Below, in pieces: positions 41,159-52,979 of a DNA stretch of 64,000 nucleotides (position 1 is the stretch's first letter; each line of letters starts with the position of its first letter). The notes under the pieces are model-generated. The model saw only the letters and a list, made by a program, of their open reading frames with translations, searched no databases and was not told the origin of the DNA. The DNA lies in assembly GCA_010645155.1 (NCBI GenBank), contig JAAGOF010000064.1, positions 1,160,278 through 1,224,277 on the forward strand, read 5' to 3'. A program made the translations under genes and the position numbers. Origin of the DNA: Tigriopus japonicus (taxonomy: Eukaryota; Arthropoda; Copepoda; Harpacticoida; Harpacticidae).

Positions 41159-42206
41159 TCCCTGGCCCCTCTCAAGGAAACTTTAAAAGACTAATAAAAT
41201 CGCACTCACATAAAAATTACGAAACCAGACTTTCACTTGGCTAACGGGACAAAAATGAGGATGTAATGGCTGGCTTTGCTGGCCGGGCGAGATTCAAAAC
41301 TCCGATAAGAGCACTCAAAAATTCGAAACAAATGATCTGAACACGTAATCTTTTGTAGGATTTAGAGTTTCAATCAATCGAAAGTTGTTTTTTGAAATAA
41401 AGATTAATTCAACGTTCAGGCAATTTCAAAGTCGATTATCATTTAAACATTTTATTCAAAGAAAGAATGAAAGGCACAACAGCCTCAGTCGAGCTTGAAC
41501 TGAAATGTTGAAATGTTTGCCATTGGTCTGAGAACCTCATAAACGAGAGTCCAACCTTCCCTGCCTAAGTAATCATCATTCTCCGTCAGTGTGAGACCTT
41601 TGGAAGCCCCAACGGTTTCTCACCTTCATTCTATTTGGAATAGGGCCTGGCATAATTTGAAAGAATCCCCTCATTTGCTTCCGGTTTTATTTCACGCCAC
41701 ATTAACTTTCTGTGCCTTGAGCACGAACGGTTGCAGTCATAACCCTCGTGCAATGAGGAACGTCCCTGATTTGAAGGAATTGGCCGACTTCGGTCTCGTT
41801 GCCGTCGAGCTCTTTGCCTGACGACATGGTATGTAGTAGTGTAGAATATTCTTGGGTTAGCAAAGGTCTCTAGTACCTCCATGTAACTGGCTGCTACCAC
41901 TCGGTAGACTTGTTACTGTGGCTGGAGCCTTTGTTCTGAATCCAACAAGAAAGTGCTTGACTAGTTAGCAGGCATTCATTTTCAGGACCATCATGAGATC
42001 AGGGTCAAATACAATTTGAGCTCCAAATGACTTTTTTCTGAATAAAAGAGGTTGTAAAAAGGTTTCACTGTTTCGTTGCATGCCTGAAGGTGATACATGA
42101 AAGTGATGCCAAGTGACCAAACTGTCTCAATATATTGCGAATCTTCTTCATTCTGCGGAGACAAACGTTTTGTTCCCATTTTTTTTTCCCATAACTCGTG
42201 TATAAA

Positions 42207-42771
42207 CATAGATAAATCAATCAGAGATATCTCAATTTTGACGTCGCCAAAACCGCCCTCTATGAGGGATTACCTAACAGCATTGGTAAAAATGATGGTT
42301 TCTAAAGGAGCGTCATAGAGTGCATTACCTTGTTTGTAGGTAACGCAAATATCTTTTTTGAAGTTTGAATCTCAGAGTCAATCCAGAAAAAACAGCCTGC
42401 GTCATCTAGAGGTCACGGATCAAACAACTGTCGCCGTCGTCTGCCTGCTTAGCTAGAACTGAGAAGTCTGGAGCTGGTTTGCGTGTATAAATGACAACCA
42501 CAAACTACCCCCAGACTTCTCAATTCTAGCTAAGCAGGCAGACCGCCGTGACAGTGCGGAGATCCGTGACCTCTAGATGACGCAGGCTGTATTTTCTGAA
42601 TTGACTCTGAGAATCGAACTTCAAAAAGGATATTTGCGTTACAAACACGGTGGCGCACTCTATGACATTCCTTATGAAACCATCATTTTTACCAATGTTG
42701 TTAGGTAATCCCTCATAGAGGGCGGTTTTGTCGACGTCAAAATTGAGATATCTCTATTTTATTTATCTACG
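42207..42771. mobile_element. 565-bp foldback element (long, near-perfect inverted repeat)
   Basis: Nearly the whole segment is two complementary arms of about 275 bp around a loop of roughly 19 nt (42482-42500). The left arm runs from TAGATAAATCA through AGAGATATCTCAATTTTGAC; the right arm ends with the complement GTCAAAATTGAGATATCTCT and ATTTATCTA. Pairing continues inward through GAGGTCACGGATC and GTCTGCCTGCTTAGCTAGAA right up to the loop, with only scattered mismatches. Such structures are typical of foldback-type or snap-back MITEs. No coding frame is present. Target duplications are not clear. It lies in the LRR intron, so its transcript would form a long double-stranded RNA stem. Confidence 0.9.
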
Positions 42772-43390
42772 ATGACAACGATGGCAAAATGTTGCCTGAA
42801 TAAATCGTTTGATCATTATTTATTAATAGAACCTTTTGTATTGAAACCTGTTAGTTTTATTAAAATTCCCTTTGATCATCCCTTCTTTTTCATTAGATCT
42901 TGATTTTGTAAAATGAAATGAATGTAAAAGTATTTTCAAGCAATCATTGTCAAGATTTTCCGATCATGGCAAGCAAAACCTGTCAATATTAATATTGTAT
43001 GCACCTTCAAGTGTCCGTTGCAATCAGTATGATGTGATTGATAGTGGGCACATACTTGAGTTTATAACCCTGGCACCTTCTCGAATGAACGTTCAATATG
43101 TAATCGACTCAATGAATAGGCGACTCTTGTGTTAACGAGGTTACTTGCTCAAGAATTCTCATTCTTTCTTGATCTGACACGGTCCCGAAAAATCATTTAG
43201 GTCACATAATTTCATTATATACTCTATGCAATAACCTGACCTTCCCCCTTCTTTTTTCGCCTAGTTCCATCTCCCTTGAAAGACGCTCCATCTTGGTTTT
43301 TTTCCATCAGAGTCTTGCTGTCAGATCTCTTGATCTAAGGAACACATCCGTTTTGTTTCCTTTGTTAAGTGATATGAGGGGTGGGTAAGC

Positions 43391-43412
43391 GGTTGGTTGG
43401 TTGGTTGGTTGG
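43391..43412. repeat. GGTT tetranucleotide microsatellite
   Basis: About five tandem GGTT units in the LRR intron. Confidence 0.9.
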
Positions 43413-44033
43413 CGGAGTGATACGTAGTACAAGATGGGGCGATAATCTTGACTTACACTCAGGACTCAAGAGGTCACTCTTACTAGATTCGTCCCCTCTT
43501 CCTTCAAGAGGGGAGGCATAGTGGGCAAAAAATCCATTCAGGAGACCACTGTCCAACATTTGATGATAGTCCCAAATCAGGATTATGGCTCCCTTCTAGA
43601 AATACGAGATAAAGCATGGGCATCAAAATCGACTCTAAGAAATATGCTCTCATAGCTAATTGATGCGGGAAATTGACCGTGAAACTTGTTGCCTCTCTAC
43701 TTCCGGGTTTTCTTTTTCATTCAGGCTTTTCAGATTTGAACTTTCTCTTCTGCAGAGTAAAAAAATGTCGAGGGAAGGGAAACACTCAGGACTTGGGGAA
43801 GAAAAGCAGATCCCCATTTTTTATGTGAGGGGTTGCAAAATCTTGAACTGACAGCGTCGAAGCTGTTCCATTTTCACCCCTCTGCACGTCCTTCCGGAAT
43901 TCAAATGGCAGAACAAGTTTACTTTCTTTCCCTGGGATGAAAATTGGGACTTGCAGACAAAGTTATACGATGTTCGTAGTGTGAATGCGTTTCTGCTACT
44001 GCATAGTGTACCGAGTACCCACTACAATACAGA

Positions 44034-44053
44034 ATATATATATATAGAGAGAG
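44034..44053. repeat. TA/GA compound dinucleotide microsatellite
   Basis: Six TA units run directly into four GA units in the LRR intron. Confidence 0.85.
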
Positions 44054-47000
44054 AAGGGTATAGGTATAGCAATTTTCCGCCATCGGCACAAGGACAATTT
44101 CTTTTTGTTGATTGAATACTCGGCGGTTGGCAGTTGGAACAAGCAGGACTTTAGGAGAAGTGAAAAAGAGGGGGATTACATGAAGGAGACGAAGATCCAT
44201 GGATGGCACTCCATTTCCTTGGGGAATTCTACATGTACCGTGTTGTCTGTGTAGGTAGCTAGCTAGCTGGGACTAGTAGAAAAGTCTTGCCCAGGAAAGC
44301 AACTAACTCACTCTCGAAGGCATGTCAGATGATAGGAATAGGAGTGCCAATCCAGCTTGTTGGAAGGAATAGAACGAACACTTTTGCACATTTTTGTTTG
44401 CCCCAAAGGAATTGAGACTCGTTTTCAAGACCATTTTCTCATCATCATCGTCGTTGTGCTGTTGTTACTGCTGCTGCTGTTGTTCGAAGGTACAACTCTG
44501 GAACCAATGAATGACTTCGTCTCAAGAAAAGTGCAAAAACTAATGGAGGAGGAGTTCGCGGTTACAAAATGGAGTGTCTAGGGAATGAACGAACGAAAAA
44601 GACCCAACGAGCAAACACCGCACCACTAATTCCAAGGCAACCAACCCTCGTCTTTTTTGACAATTTCTGGTCTGTTTCATTTCTTAAGGTCTGCCAACCA
44701 TTTGTCCTCATTCGAAGGAAAACGAGACCAACTCAGATAAATGTGTCTCTTGCCACCCTCATTTGTGGAGACTTGTGGTGAGCTACCATACACGAGATGT
44801 AATACCAACCAACACCAGCTTCCAAATGGTTCCATGTGTTCCCCTCCTCGCAATATCAATACTTGGATTATTACGAAGCAAAGACCCCACTGATGCCAAC
44901 TGGGATGGATGCTTTTAGGAATATTCAAGTCCTTCCTTCCTCAGCCTACTTCTAGTCACCCTCAAACACCTAGTTCGTAGTTTGAGAATATTTAGCGCAG
45001 AAAATTTCTTCTTGCTGTAAGTTTAGAGGAGTGACGTGCACGTTAGCACGCAATTATTTTTGTTTCATGTTATTTCCACGACCCCATTTTCCTCTTTAAT
45101 TTTTGGAATGATATAATTCCATATCATGAACGTGATCAGATCATGCGAATAATTGTTGGCTACTGGACTAGCTGACATTATCAAAATTGGGGAAAAGAGT
45201 CCTAGGTGTGAACAAAGTCTTTTCTTTTTATAACGAACCTGATGACAACCCATCCACTTGATTTGGAAGCAATTTTTCCAATTTGCCAAGAAAAGGCGTT
45301 CGTCTATGTCAAGTATTGAAGCGTGGCTAAAATTCTGGGATTTTTATGCTTCGCTCGACTTCCTTTGGTTTCATATTTACACGAGATTCTCTGCATGTAT
45401 TGTGGTATTGAAGATTCTCAAGAGTACAAGAAGCGTACACTGCATACATGCATAAGTATGCCACATGAAAAGCCAACGGCTATAGAGACCTTCGGGCATG
45501 AATTCCGTGAATGCGACTTCGACACAACAAACAAGCCCGACCTTGGATGGCTGTCTATGGTGTCTTATCTTGCGGATTTTGTTATGCCGTTTTGACTTTC
45601 ATAGATCACAAGAACCAATCTCTCAGGCTATTGAAACAATGTTGAACCTCTCGAGCATGATTTTGTTCCAAAGACGAGGTAGAGATTGGCGTGCGTCCTT
45701 GTGGTGAAGGTCTTGGGGTAGCGGTTGTTTGGGAGTAAATCTTGACTCTAATGCGAGATAAGGGAATCAACGAATGCCACCGTGTGTGTGTTCCACTATG
45801 AATGTACAATGTGCACTCCTACACGCAATGTAAAGAACATCATCCACACTCTGGATCCTCGCTTTTCTTTGGGATTATTTGTTGCATTTGGAAATGATCC
45901 CGAGGTCCCGTCCAAGTTAAGAATAGAGCGGCCATGGCAAAGCTCACCTACTTCTCAAGACCATTCAAAAGATGTGCAAATGGAACACGAGCGGATGAAC
46001 AACATAGCAGAACAAAAAAGCCTCAGAAAAGTAGCCAATGAAAAAACACGAACACGGGGTGAGGCCGACAAATGATATTTTGGAACACGAATTTCAATCA
46101 ATGCATCGGTTGCCAGAGCCATACCAAAAGAGAACATTCAAGCAAGTGTGAGCCTATATTTGAGATCGCTACGTAAATCAAATCTGGTTCACGGTACTTA
46201 AGCTCGATGGAGGAAAATTCAAACCGCGGCAAAGTTCCATTTTCTTGCATTGAAATTTGAATGTTGCCATGAAAAGTGATAGTTTATCGTTGAGGGCAAT
46301 TTGCTACGTATATCTTCCTCTACATTGAGTTTTGAAACCGTGTCAGTTGACTTGGGCGATAAGGGCGGGAATTCTCGCGTGAAATAGTTTCAGGGATAAG
46401 TCTGGAAAATGCTTTGGATATTTTTCGACTTTGAGTTAATGTGACCAATCAATAGCTTCATCCAGTTAATAATATCCCATCGATTCAGGAGCACTCGCTA
46501 CGACGATGAAAAGGGAATGACTCCTAGTACTCCCTCCGGTCCTCTTGATTAATTGAACATTGATTTAAGGCCAAACCAAAGGTCGGGAAGAGGAAAAATC
46601 AACCTCAAGTCTGAAGTTTTCCCGAACTTTTCCCAGATTGGTGGTCGACAGAAATACGAGAAGTCCTCGAGAAGACTAGATCGGAGAAAGAGAGAGCTCT
46701 CCTTGGCTGAAGCCAGTTGAGTCGGATCCGAGATTCAGCGATTTTCGCAAAAAAGCATAATTACAAAAGTTTTCGAGAAGGACTCTTTTCCTTTCATTTG
46801 TTTAACAACGAGCGCCCAATTTCGACTCATAAATATTTCAAAAAGATGGGTTGGAAAAGAAACTTTTTTTCTCTGTCTCTCTTGCCGTTTCTTGCCTTTC
46901 GTTTTAGAAATAAAGCGGCAAGAGAAAGTGTGAGACCGGATGAGAAAGGAAAAGCGTAATCCTGCAGGGAAATCATCAAACGAAGTCATCTCATTTCCAC

Positions 47001-47533
47001 TAAATCCTGCGCTCTTCCATACTTCGAAAGCTTTTTGCGTTAGATTTTGAGGTGGAAGAGAAGTGGCAGTTTTAATCGGATATGATTCCCTGAAATCCAT
47101 AACTTCAAGAAAACCACGCCAACTGGGCCAACTCTTCAATATTTTCTTTGCCACAATATTACCATAACAAAACTTTCATCACAATCATCGCATCGACGTC
47201 GATTAAGACCACATCCAATATTTTCTGGACGGAGAGAACGTTCCAAGATGCCGTATAAGCATTAAGCTTATGATAACGCATGATTTAATGCAAGTATAGA
47301 AAATACTCGCCATCACGTTCATCATCAATCACACTGTATTTTTGAGAGTCGTTCACGTTATGAATTTATTTGACTCTTTTGGTAATGACAGAGGTACTAT
47401 GGATGGCCAACGATGGCGTTGTTTCATTTCCTTAAGAAACTCAAGGGACTCAGCCAATACATAGAAAATTCCCGACCTAATTTGCTTTGACCTTCCACCA
47501 AACCAATCAACTAACGTTTTTTTACGCTTTCAG

Positions 47534-49899
47534 GTAATCCGCTCGTCTGCTCCTGTCAATCCTACTCACAAAAGGCATGGTTGCGACAGCATCGAAAATG
47601 GCTCAACATGGACGTGAAAAGTGCCAAGGTCGGCCCTCAATGTCACGAACCAGGATCAGTGGCAGACCGTTTCCTGCTCACGGTCAAAGACTCAGATCTG
47701 TGTCCATTGCCCTCTGTGAGTAGCCTTACTTTCAACAACATCGATCCCAACAACTTCCTGATCACATGGGAGAGCCCCGACACAAATATGACTGGATTGA
47801 AGGGGTTCATTGTGGCTTATCACAGATTGGATCAAAACGATCAAGTGAAGAAGTATCGAGTTGGACCAACAATCAGGGGGTTCCGAATCAATATGGTCAA
47901 TCAAAACAGCCGATATTTGGTGTGCGTCATCACCAGAGGGAGCTCGTACAAGGATGGCGAAGCCGATTACGATTACATGGATGATTACGGCAGTGAAGAC
48001 CTTCCAGATGAAGAGGACAGTAATCAGTTCTACGTCATGCCTCTGGAGTTGACAGAAGAGGGCCAGACATTCAGTGAGTTGGAACAACCAAAAGAGGGCG
48101 GTCAGACCGCTCAATCCGCTTCGAACCCTCTCTTTGAGCATTTCCTTCTTTTTGGTTTCGGCTCATCGGATGATAAGACCGATTTGAACACGTCTTCAAA
48201 CGATACTTTTTTCGATCTCCTCTCTTATCCCAGCTCCAATGACACCGAGCTGTTTGTGACTCGACCAACGGTGGTGAATCTGGGATCACAGAGCAGCAAG
48301 TGCATTCAGATTCGAACCCCTCTAGATCCAGCCAAGCTTTCCTTGATTGACAATAAGAGGGTCAGTGTTGTGATAGGCGTCTCCATGGGATTGATTGTGT
48401 TTGTGCTCATTATCATCAGCATCGTGACGGCCAAGCCAAAGCACAAAGATGAGGACGAGGAGGACGTGCCCATCACAGACTCGGCCAACAATTCCCAAAA
48501 ATCCCCGAAGAACAGTAACTCATTTCTTTTGAAGCAAACGTCCATGGAACGGAATGGACCCACTTCGTCAAACCTACCACCACGCTTGTCGAGGTCAGAA
48601 TCACAAAACTCAAGTTTACTGAGCCGACCCCACCCTCAGCACCAACATCTCACGGATGAGACTCCAATTCAACCTGACAGACGGCGGAACAAGACCAAGG
48701 ATCGAACGCGCTCTAATCCAACCGAATCCGGTACTTTACTCCGACGAGGCCATATGTCGAGGCAAGTCAGCGAGGAGGCCACAAAAGCCATGACTCTGGT
48801 GGCTCCACCAACAGAAGCCTCTGTCTCCAAGTCTAATCGCACCCAACGGACTTTGGCCAAGCAGAGCTCAACAGACTCAGGTGATTTATCACGCCAGAGC
48901 AGCTCAGACTCCAACCCCAGGCACTCTAGACGTAACTCGGATGGTTATGACGGGTACAATCATAATCAAGAAGCCATGAGAACGGGAACGGGACCAGGCG
49001 GACAGACCAGTTGGCATGGCACTCCTCGAGTGGGATTGAGACATAGAAATACCATGTTCGACATGAGAGCCGAAGCTTACAGTACCACTTTCCCACGGCG
49101 AAATGCAGAGTCGGGTTTGGGCAGGGTTGCTGGTTTTGCCTCTGGAAGTGGAATGAGTTTGGATAGCAGTAGCAATCCCAATTTACTGAAGCGTAGAAGT
49201 GATCCCAGTCATTTAGAAGGTTCCAACACATCCATACCATTGATCGAGTACCATGTGGCCGAGACAAACCACAGAGGAAACTTGGCCCCCTCGTTTCCAC
49301 CGGGACCCCCCATGTACCGACCTCCTCCACCTCCGCCAGGAATGGCTCATGGCTCAATGGTTCACAACCCTCATGTTCATCGGTTTCCAGGTGTTCCACC
49401 CGGCTATCCTCCCATGAGATGGAACAGACCTGGTCCCCCTAACTTAGGACCTTCTAAAGCTCCCATGCATCAACGGGGACCAGTTCTTAACTCGATGTCT
49501 CCTCGGACTAATCGAGGTGACAATCATCCACTGCCACCTCCACCTCCAGCTGCAGCAAATCAAGTACCCCTACATCCATCCCATTTGTCTACCAATCACT
49601 CAGGGCCCTCACCTGGTCTACCTTTAGGTGCCCACACTCGCATTGGCAATCACGTGGGCGGCGGTGTCAATGGTGGCGAGAATGGCTCTTTGGCACCCTC
49701 AAATGGAGTCACAGCTGAGGATTTGGAGAGCATCGATTATTATCCAGATGCTCCAACCACACCTCGAAGTACCTTAAGTCGAATGGCATCGACCAATTCT
49801 CTCGGTAGACCACCTCCACCCTCACCCAATCCATCAAATGTGGGGGCAATAGGCGGACCAAGACCTTTCCTCAAATACAACTCGTTTGCCAACTACTAA
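47534..49899 (+). CDS. LRR-FN3 transmembrane receptor, coding exon 2 of 2 (LRRCT, FN3, TM, cytoplasmic tail)
   Basis: This exon completes codon 1102 and encodes residues 1103-1889. The LRRCT cap has cysteines 1107, 1109, 1138 and 1158. A fibronectin type III domain starts near 1160 (CPLPSVSSLTFNNI, LITWESP, Tyr-Leu-Val-Cys at 1229-1232). In LRR-FN3 proteins a second cysteine normally follows soon after; here SKCIQIRT comes about 125 residues later, after an acidic Asp/Glu/Tyr and Ser/Asn-rich insert. A single transmembrane helix (VSVVIGVSMGLIVFVLIIIS, from 1378) is followed by a basic and acidic stop-transfer region. The cytoplasmic tail of about 490 residues is serine- and arginine-rich. It has proline runs near 1698 (RPPPPPPG), 1767 (PLPPPPPA) and 1861 (RPPPPSP), which could bind SH3, WW or EVH1 domains. 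The protein ends KYNSFANY. The frame was set by the splice junction, not by the internal TTG at 47581. Confidence 0.93.
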
Positions 49900-52129
49900 A
49901 AGCTGGTTCCAATTACAAGAGCTGATCCAGTTCTACTTTGGGGAAGAGAGTACGAACAGGTCGCGGAGCCTTCGAGGGCAAGAAGGGGCCAGATGGATAT
50001 GATGATATGAAAACGACTCTGGCTCGTTCTCCCTCTTTTGTCTGAAGGATATGTGGCCAACACCATTTAAGGCAGAGGAATAACTGTCTTCTTAGGGAGG
50101 AGAGATTGAGTTTTGATTCTACGTACATAAGAGGGGAGGACGGGGTCTTCAACGTCCATGTCGGAAGGAGAAGACTAATGCAGAGAAGGTACAAGGGGGA
50201 AAGGTCTCTTTCCTTGTGTATTTGTGCGATCGTTGAGGATGAATTGGGGGCCCAAGAGATTTCCCCTCGGACGAATATCGAACTAAAGCTAAGAAGACGA
50301 AAGAGACCTTAGAGGAGGCTACTGACTGTGAGGCGAGCTCATTGAAGTGGAAAAGTGCAAGAACCTTCGTCAGCCTTGACTGTTGACTCCATTGTTCTAG
50401 TTTCTTTTTCGCGCTCATTGGAGAAAAAAACGAAGTAGAGAGCAAGTTTTGGCTCCCAAATCCCAAATTTTCACAACAAGGAACCTTCCATACATGAAGT
50501 CAGAAAAAACACCCACCAATATACTTAGGCCAGCCCAAGGAAAAGGTAGCACGAGTGTGGCCTTTTCTTTCGTCTCAACTTCAAGAGGAGAGGAGCTCTC
50601 CTCTCGTGGCACCAATCTACCTACTTCAGAGGCACGCACAGCAGCACGCTCGATGACGACTCAAAAGAAGCAGGAAGAGTGAGTCTGTCGACCTGATCCA
50701 TTTCCAAAAAACCAGCTAGGAAAACAAGAAAGAACGAGCCAACCAACCAACGTGCAAGACTTTGGCTTTTCCATCTACGTCTTTATTCTTTCAGAATGCC
50801 TATTGTTTTACAAGAGACAAGATGGAATTTCGGGTTTCTAAGCCGCAGAGCATCCTTCCTGAGCCTCATGCCTCTCTTGATGTGTATTCGTTCCAAAGAC
50901 AACACAAGCCTGCCTGACTTCTCTGATTCTTTATGTGGGCCTTGTCTCGTTGCAATCCATTCTATTTGCAATCCTTGTTCCAAAAAGGCCAATGTCAGAT
51001 TCCAAAAAGGGCGGTTCTACTATTTAGACGCTAAATCGATAACCATGAACTCATATGAACCCGTTTGCGTCTGAATTCGTGACATTGGGATGAAGGAAGG
51101 TTCGTTCAAATAACTGACTTCCTCAGGTGGCTGACTGACTCTTATTTTTCAATGAAAAATATACTTCAACCTGAAGGACTTCATTAATCACGGCTGTCAT
51201 CCCATCCAATCCAAACAGACCTTTTAATGTCGTCAGTCACTTTCTCATAAACATTCTCCCATTCACACCCTGTTAGCCGAAAATCGGCCGAATGAAACTT
51301 GAAAGGGATTCATCGTGTATTCTGTCTCCAATCCGGCTTGTTATTGTTTGAATATTGACTAGCAAAATAGATTCCAAAGGAACTTCAACCCTTGTGTCTG
51401 GTGCACGTGCATAGTAGACATTTCTAAATGCCACGCCGATCAGAATATGAATCATTTCTGAAGCATGGAGGATACAAGTTCTCTCTTCATATCTTTGGCA
51501 GCCTTTGCCTTTCAAGTGTGTTTTTCTCCGTTTTTTCCACACTTGGGCTCGAATTTTCCCAAGAGAGAAAGAGAACGGTTGCCTTCTTGGTTTGAGGCTC
51601 TTAGCGTTGAGCACTCAAGCCTTTCGAGTTTCTCGTGTCTCGACTCGTCCAACATTAAAACTACAGAACACAGACAGACAGTCTGCTTGAGCCAAACTCG
51701 AAAAAGTATCTACAAAGTATGATAATCATACCATGTTGTTATAGCAGTCTTCTCATCTCGAAGTGTACTACGTTCCAAACGACACCCTTTACAATGGAAG
51801 CGCAGAAAGGAAGCACGATAGTGCTTGCTTGGCAGACACATGGAGATAGACAAACAGGAGAGTCCTTTTAATATGATATGTCTGTCGAGGTGTTATTGCC
51901 AAGCTTATCGTTATTACATTATACGGCTAGTGCCTGCTTACGAGCCCTCAGGCGTTTCGAACACGAGCTTCTAAGCTTTTGAAATCCTCCTTTGACGAGG
52001 ATCGAGTTTGTTGTTCCCATTGTTCTGGAGGCGATAGTTACGAATTCGACACGAAAAAGAACCAGAGCCGTATTTTTTTCTGATTTCTCAAGGAATTGCC
52101 ATGATGATTGAGAGTCTTAGAGAGCATTA

Positions 52130-52135
52130 TTTATT
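52130..52135 (-). terminator. Candidate polyadenylation signal of regucalcin
   Basis: AATAAA on the minus strand, about 500 bp past the regucalcin stop codon. I see no closer exact copy in that direction. Confidence 0.4.
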
Positions 52136-52503
52136 GCTACGCCATCAAATTGAGTGGTGGTTTCGTGTCGTGTGGATCTCTTTTAACTGCCTTTTTAGAT
52201 CTCTTTGACATCATCTCTTGACGAGGACGCGAGTTGTCTAATCTGAGTTTAGATCTCCTTCTTCTTCCTCATCTACTTTGCCTTTGATGTTGCGGTCTCC
52301 AATGTCAAACAGACAACCAACCAACCAGCCATCCTCCCTACCATCCACCCATCGAGCAACTCACGTACCCAATGTCGTTTGTATTTCGTATTTTGCTGAA
52401 GGACACGGAGACGAGGATAATGCTGATGTTGGAGAAGTTGACGCAGAAGCGGCCTCTCGAGATTCCCATTGCGAAATGTCCGTTAGGCTTGAAGAGCGAG
52501 ACG

Positions 52504-52509
52504 AATAAA
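52504..52509 (+). terminator. Candidate polyadenylation signal of the LRR receptor gene
   Basis: This is the first exact AATAAA after the LRR stop codon, 2.6 kb downstream. An ATTAAA at 51654-51659 is an alternative that would give a 1.75-kb untranslated region. Confidence 0.3.
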
Positions 52510-52632
52510 TGAAAAACTAGCCAGAAGTTATTTACGTTTTTGATGACTGATTTCCTCACAGATTCAAGTAGGATTTCTCAACATGAATTCCTTATTTATA
52601 AAAAAACCGACAATGAATGATTTGCCACTGAC

Positions 52633-52860
52633 TCATGGCTTGATGAACTCCATAGCAGAACATCCTTGAGCATTGAGAGAACGGATAACAAACAACGATC
52701 CATCCTCGGGTCCTCGAAGATTTTCATCACCCACATCTCTTCCTGTCGTCACAAAGAGTTCGTCCATAGCTTTCCCACCAAAAGCTACCGAAGTTGTGAA
52801 TTTCGCTGGAACCTCCACTTGGGAAATAAGTTTACCTGTCTTTGAGTCAATTTCCAGAAC
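52633..52860 (-). CDS. RGN: Regucalcin / SMP-30 gluconolactonase, exon 3 of 3
   Basis: Encodes residues 233-307 and the stop. The acceptor is TGTTTCAG followed by GTT CTG GAA (Val-Leu-Glu), phase 0. The sequence VLEIDSKTGK, TTSVAFGG and ELFVTTGRD matches the last two blades of the six-bladed propeller, where family members read RLDPVTGK, TTSCCFGG and YVTCARD. It ends in EFIKP with no peroxisomal SKL-type signal, consistent with a cytosolic enzyme. Confidence 0.93.
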   Translation of the reverse strand, partial: VLEIDSKTGKLISQVEVPAKFTTSVAFGGKAMDELFVTTGRDVGDENLRGPEDGSLFVIRSLNAQGCSAMEFIKP

Positions 52861-52979
52861 CTGAAACATGATAGACAAGTGAAGGCTTTCTTGAAATCAG
52901 TTTTGAACCAACCACTGAACATTGCGAGCGTACTTTTGAATGAATTTAAAAAACGCAGCTTGGAACTGATTAATCTTCT

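Larger units (their letters stand above)
28412..47533 (+). other. 19.1-kb intron of the LRR receptor gene
   Basis: The donor is GTAAGAAG at 28412. The acceptor is a T-rich tract ending GCTTTCAG at 47533. Joining the exons completes codon 1102 (G + GT = Gly) and recreates the invariant LRRCT start GNPLVCSC, which proves the junction. The intron holds a TIR element (28987-29828), a foldback element (42207-42771), hairpins (30910, 35886) and microsatellites. No frame within it shows a recognisable protein domain. Confidence 0.93.
49900..52632. other. Untranslated sequence between the convergent LRR and regucalcin genes
   Basis: No coding frame is supported. It probably contains the 3' untranslated region of the LRR gene from the left and that of regucalcin from the right. 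The first AATAAA on the + strand is at 52504, with a weaker ATTAAA at 51654. On the - strand AATAAA occurs at 52130-52135. Confidence 0.5.

Noticed and set aside
41101..41170. tRNA gene
   Set aside because: The B box is present but the T-stem does not pair, D and T arms are too close and there is no 5' acceptor arm.
47692..49399. Minus-strand and alternate-frame ORFs opposite LRR exon 2
   Set aside because: These are shadows of the coding exon, whose LRRCT/FN3/TM order fixes the real frame.
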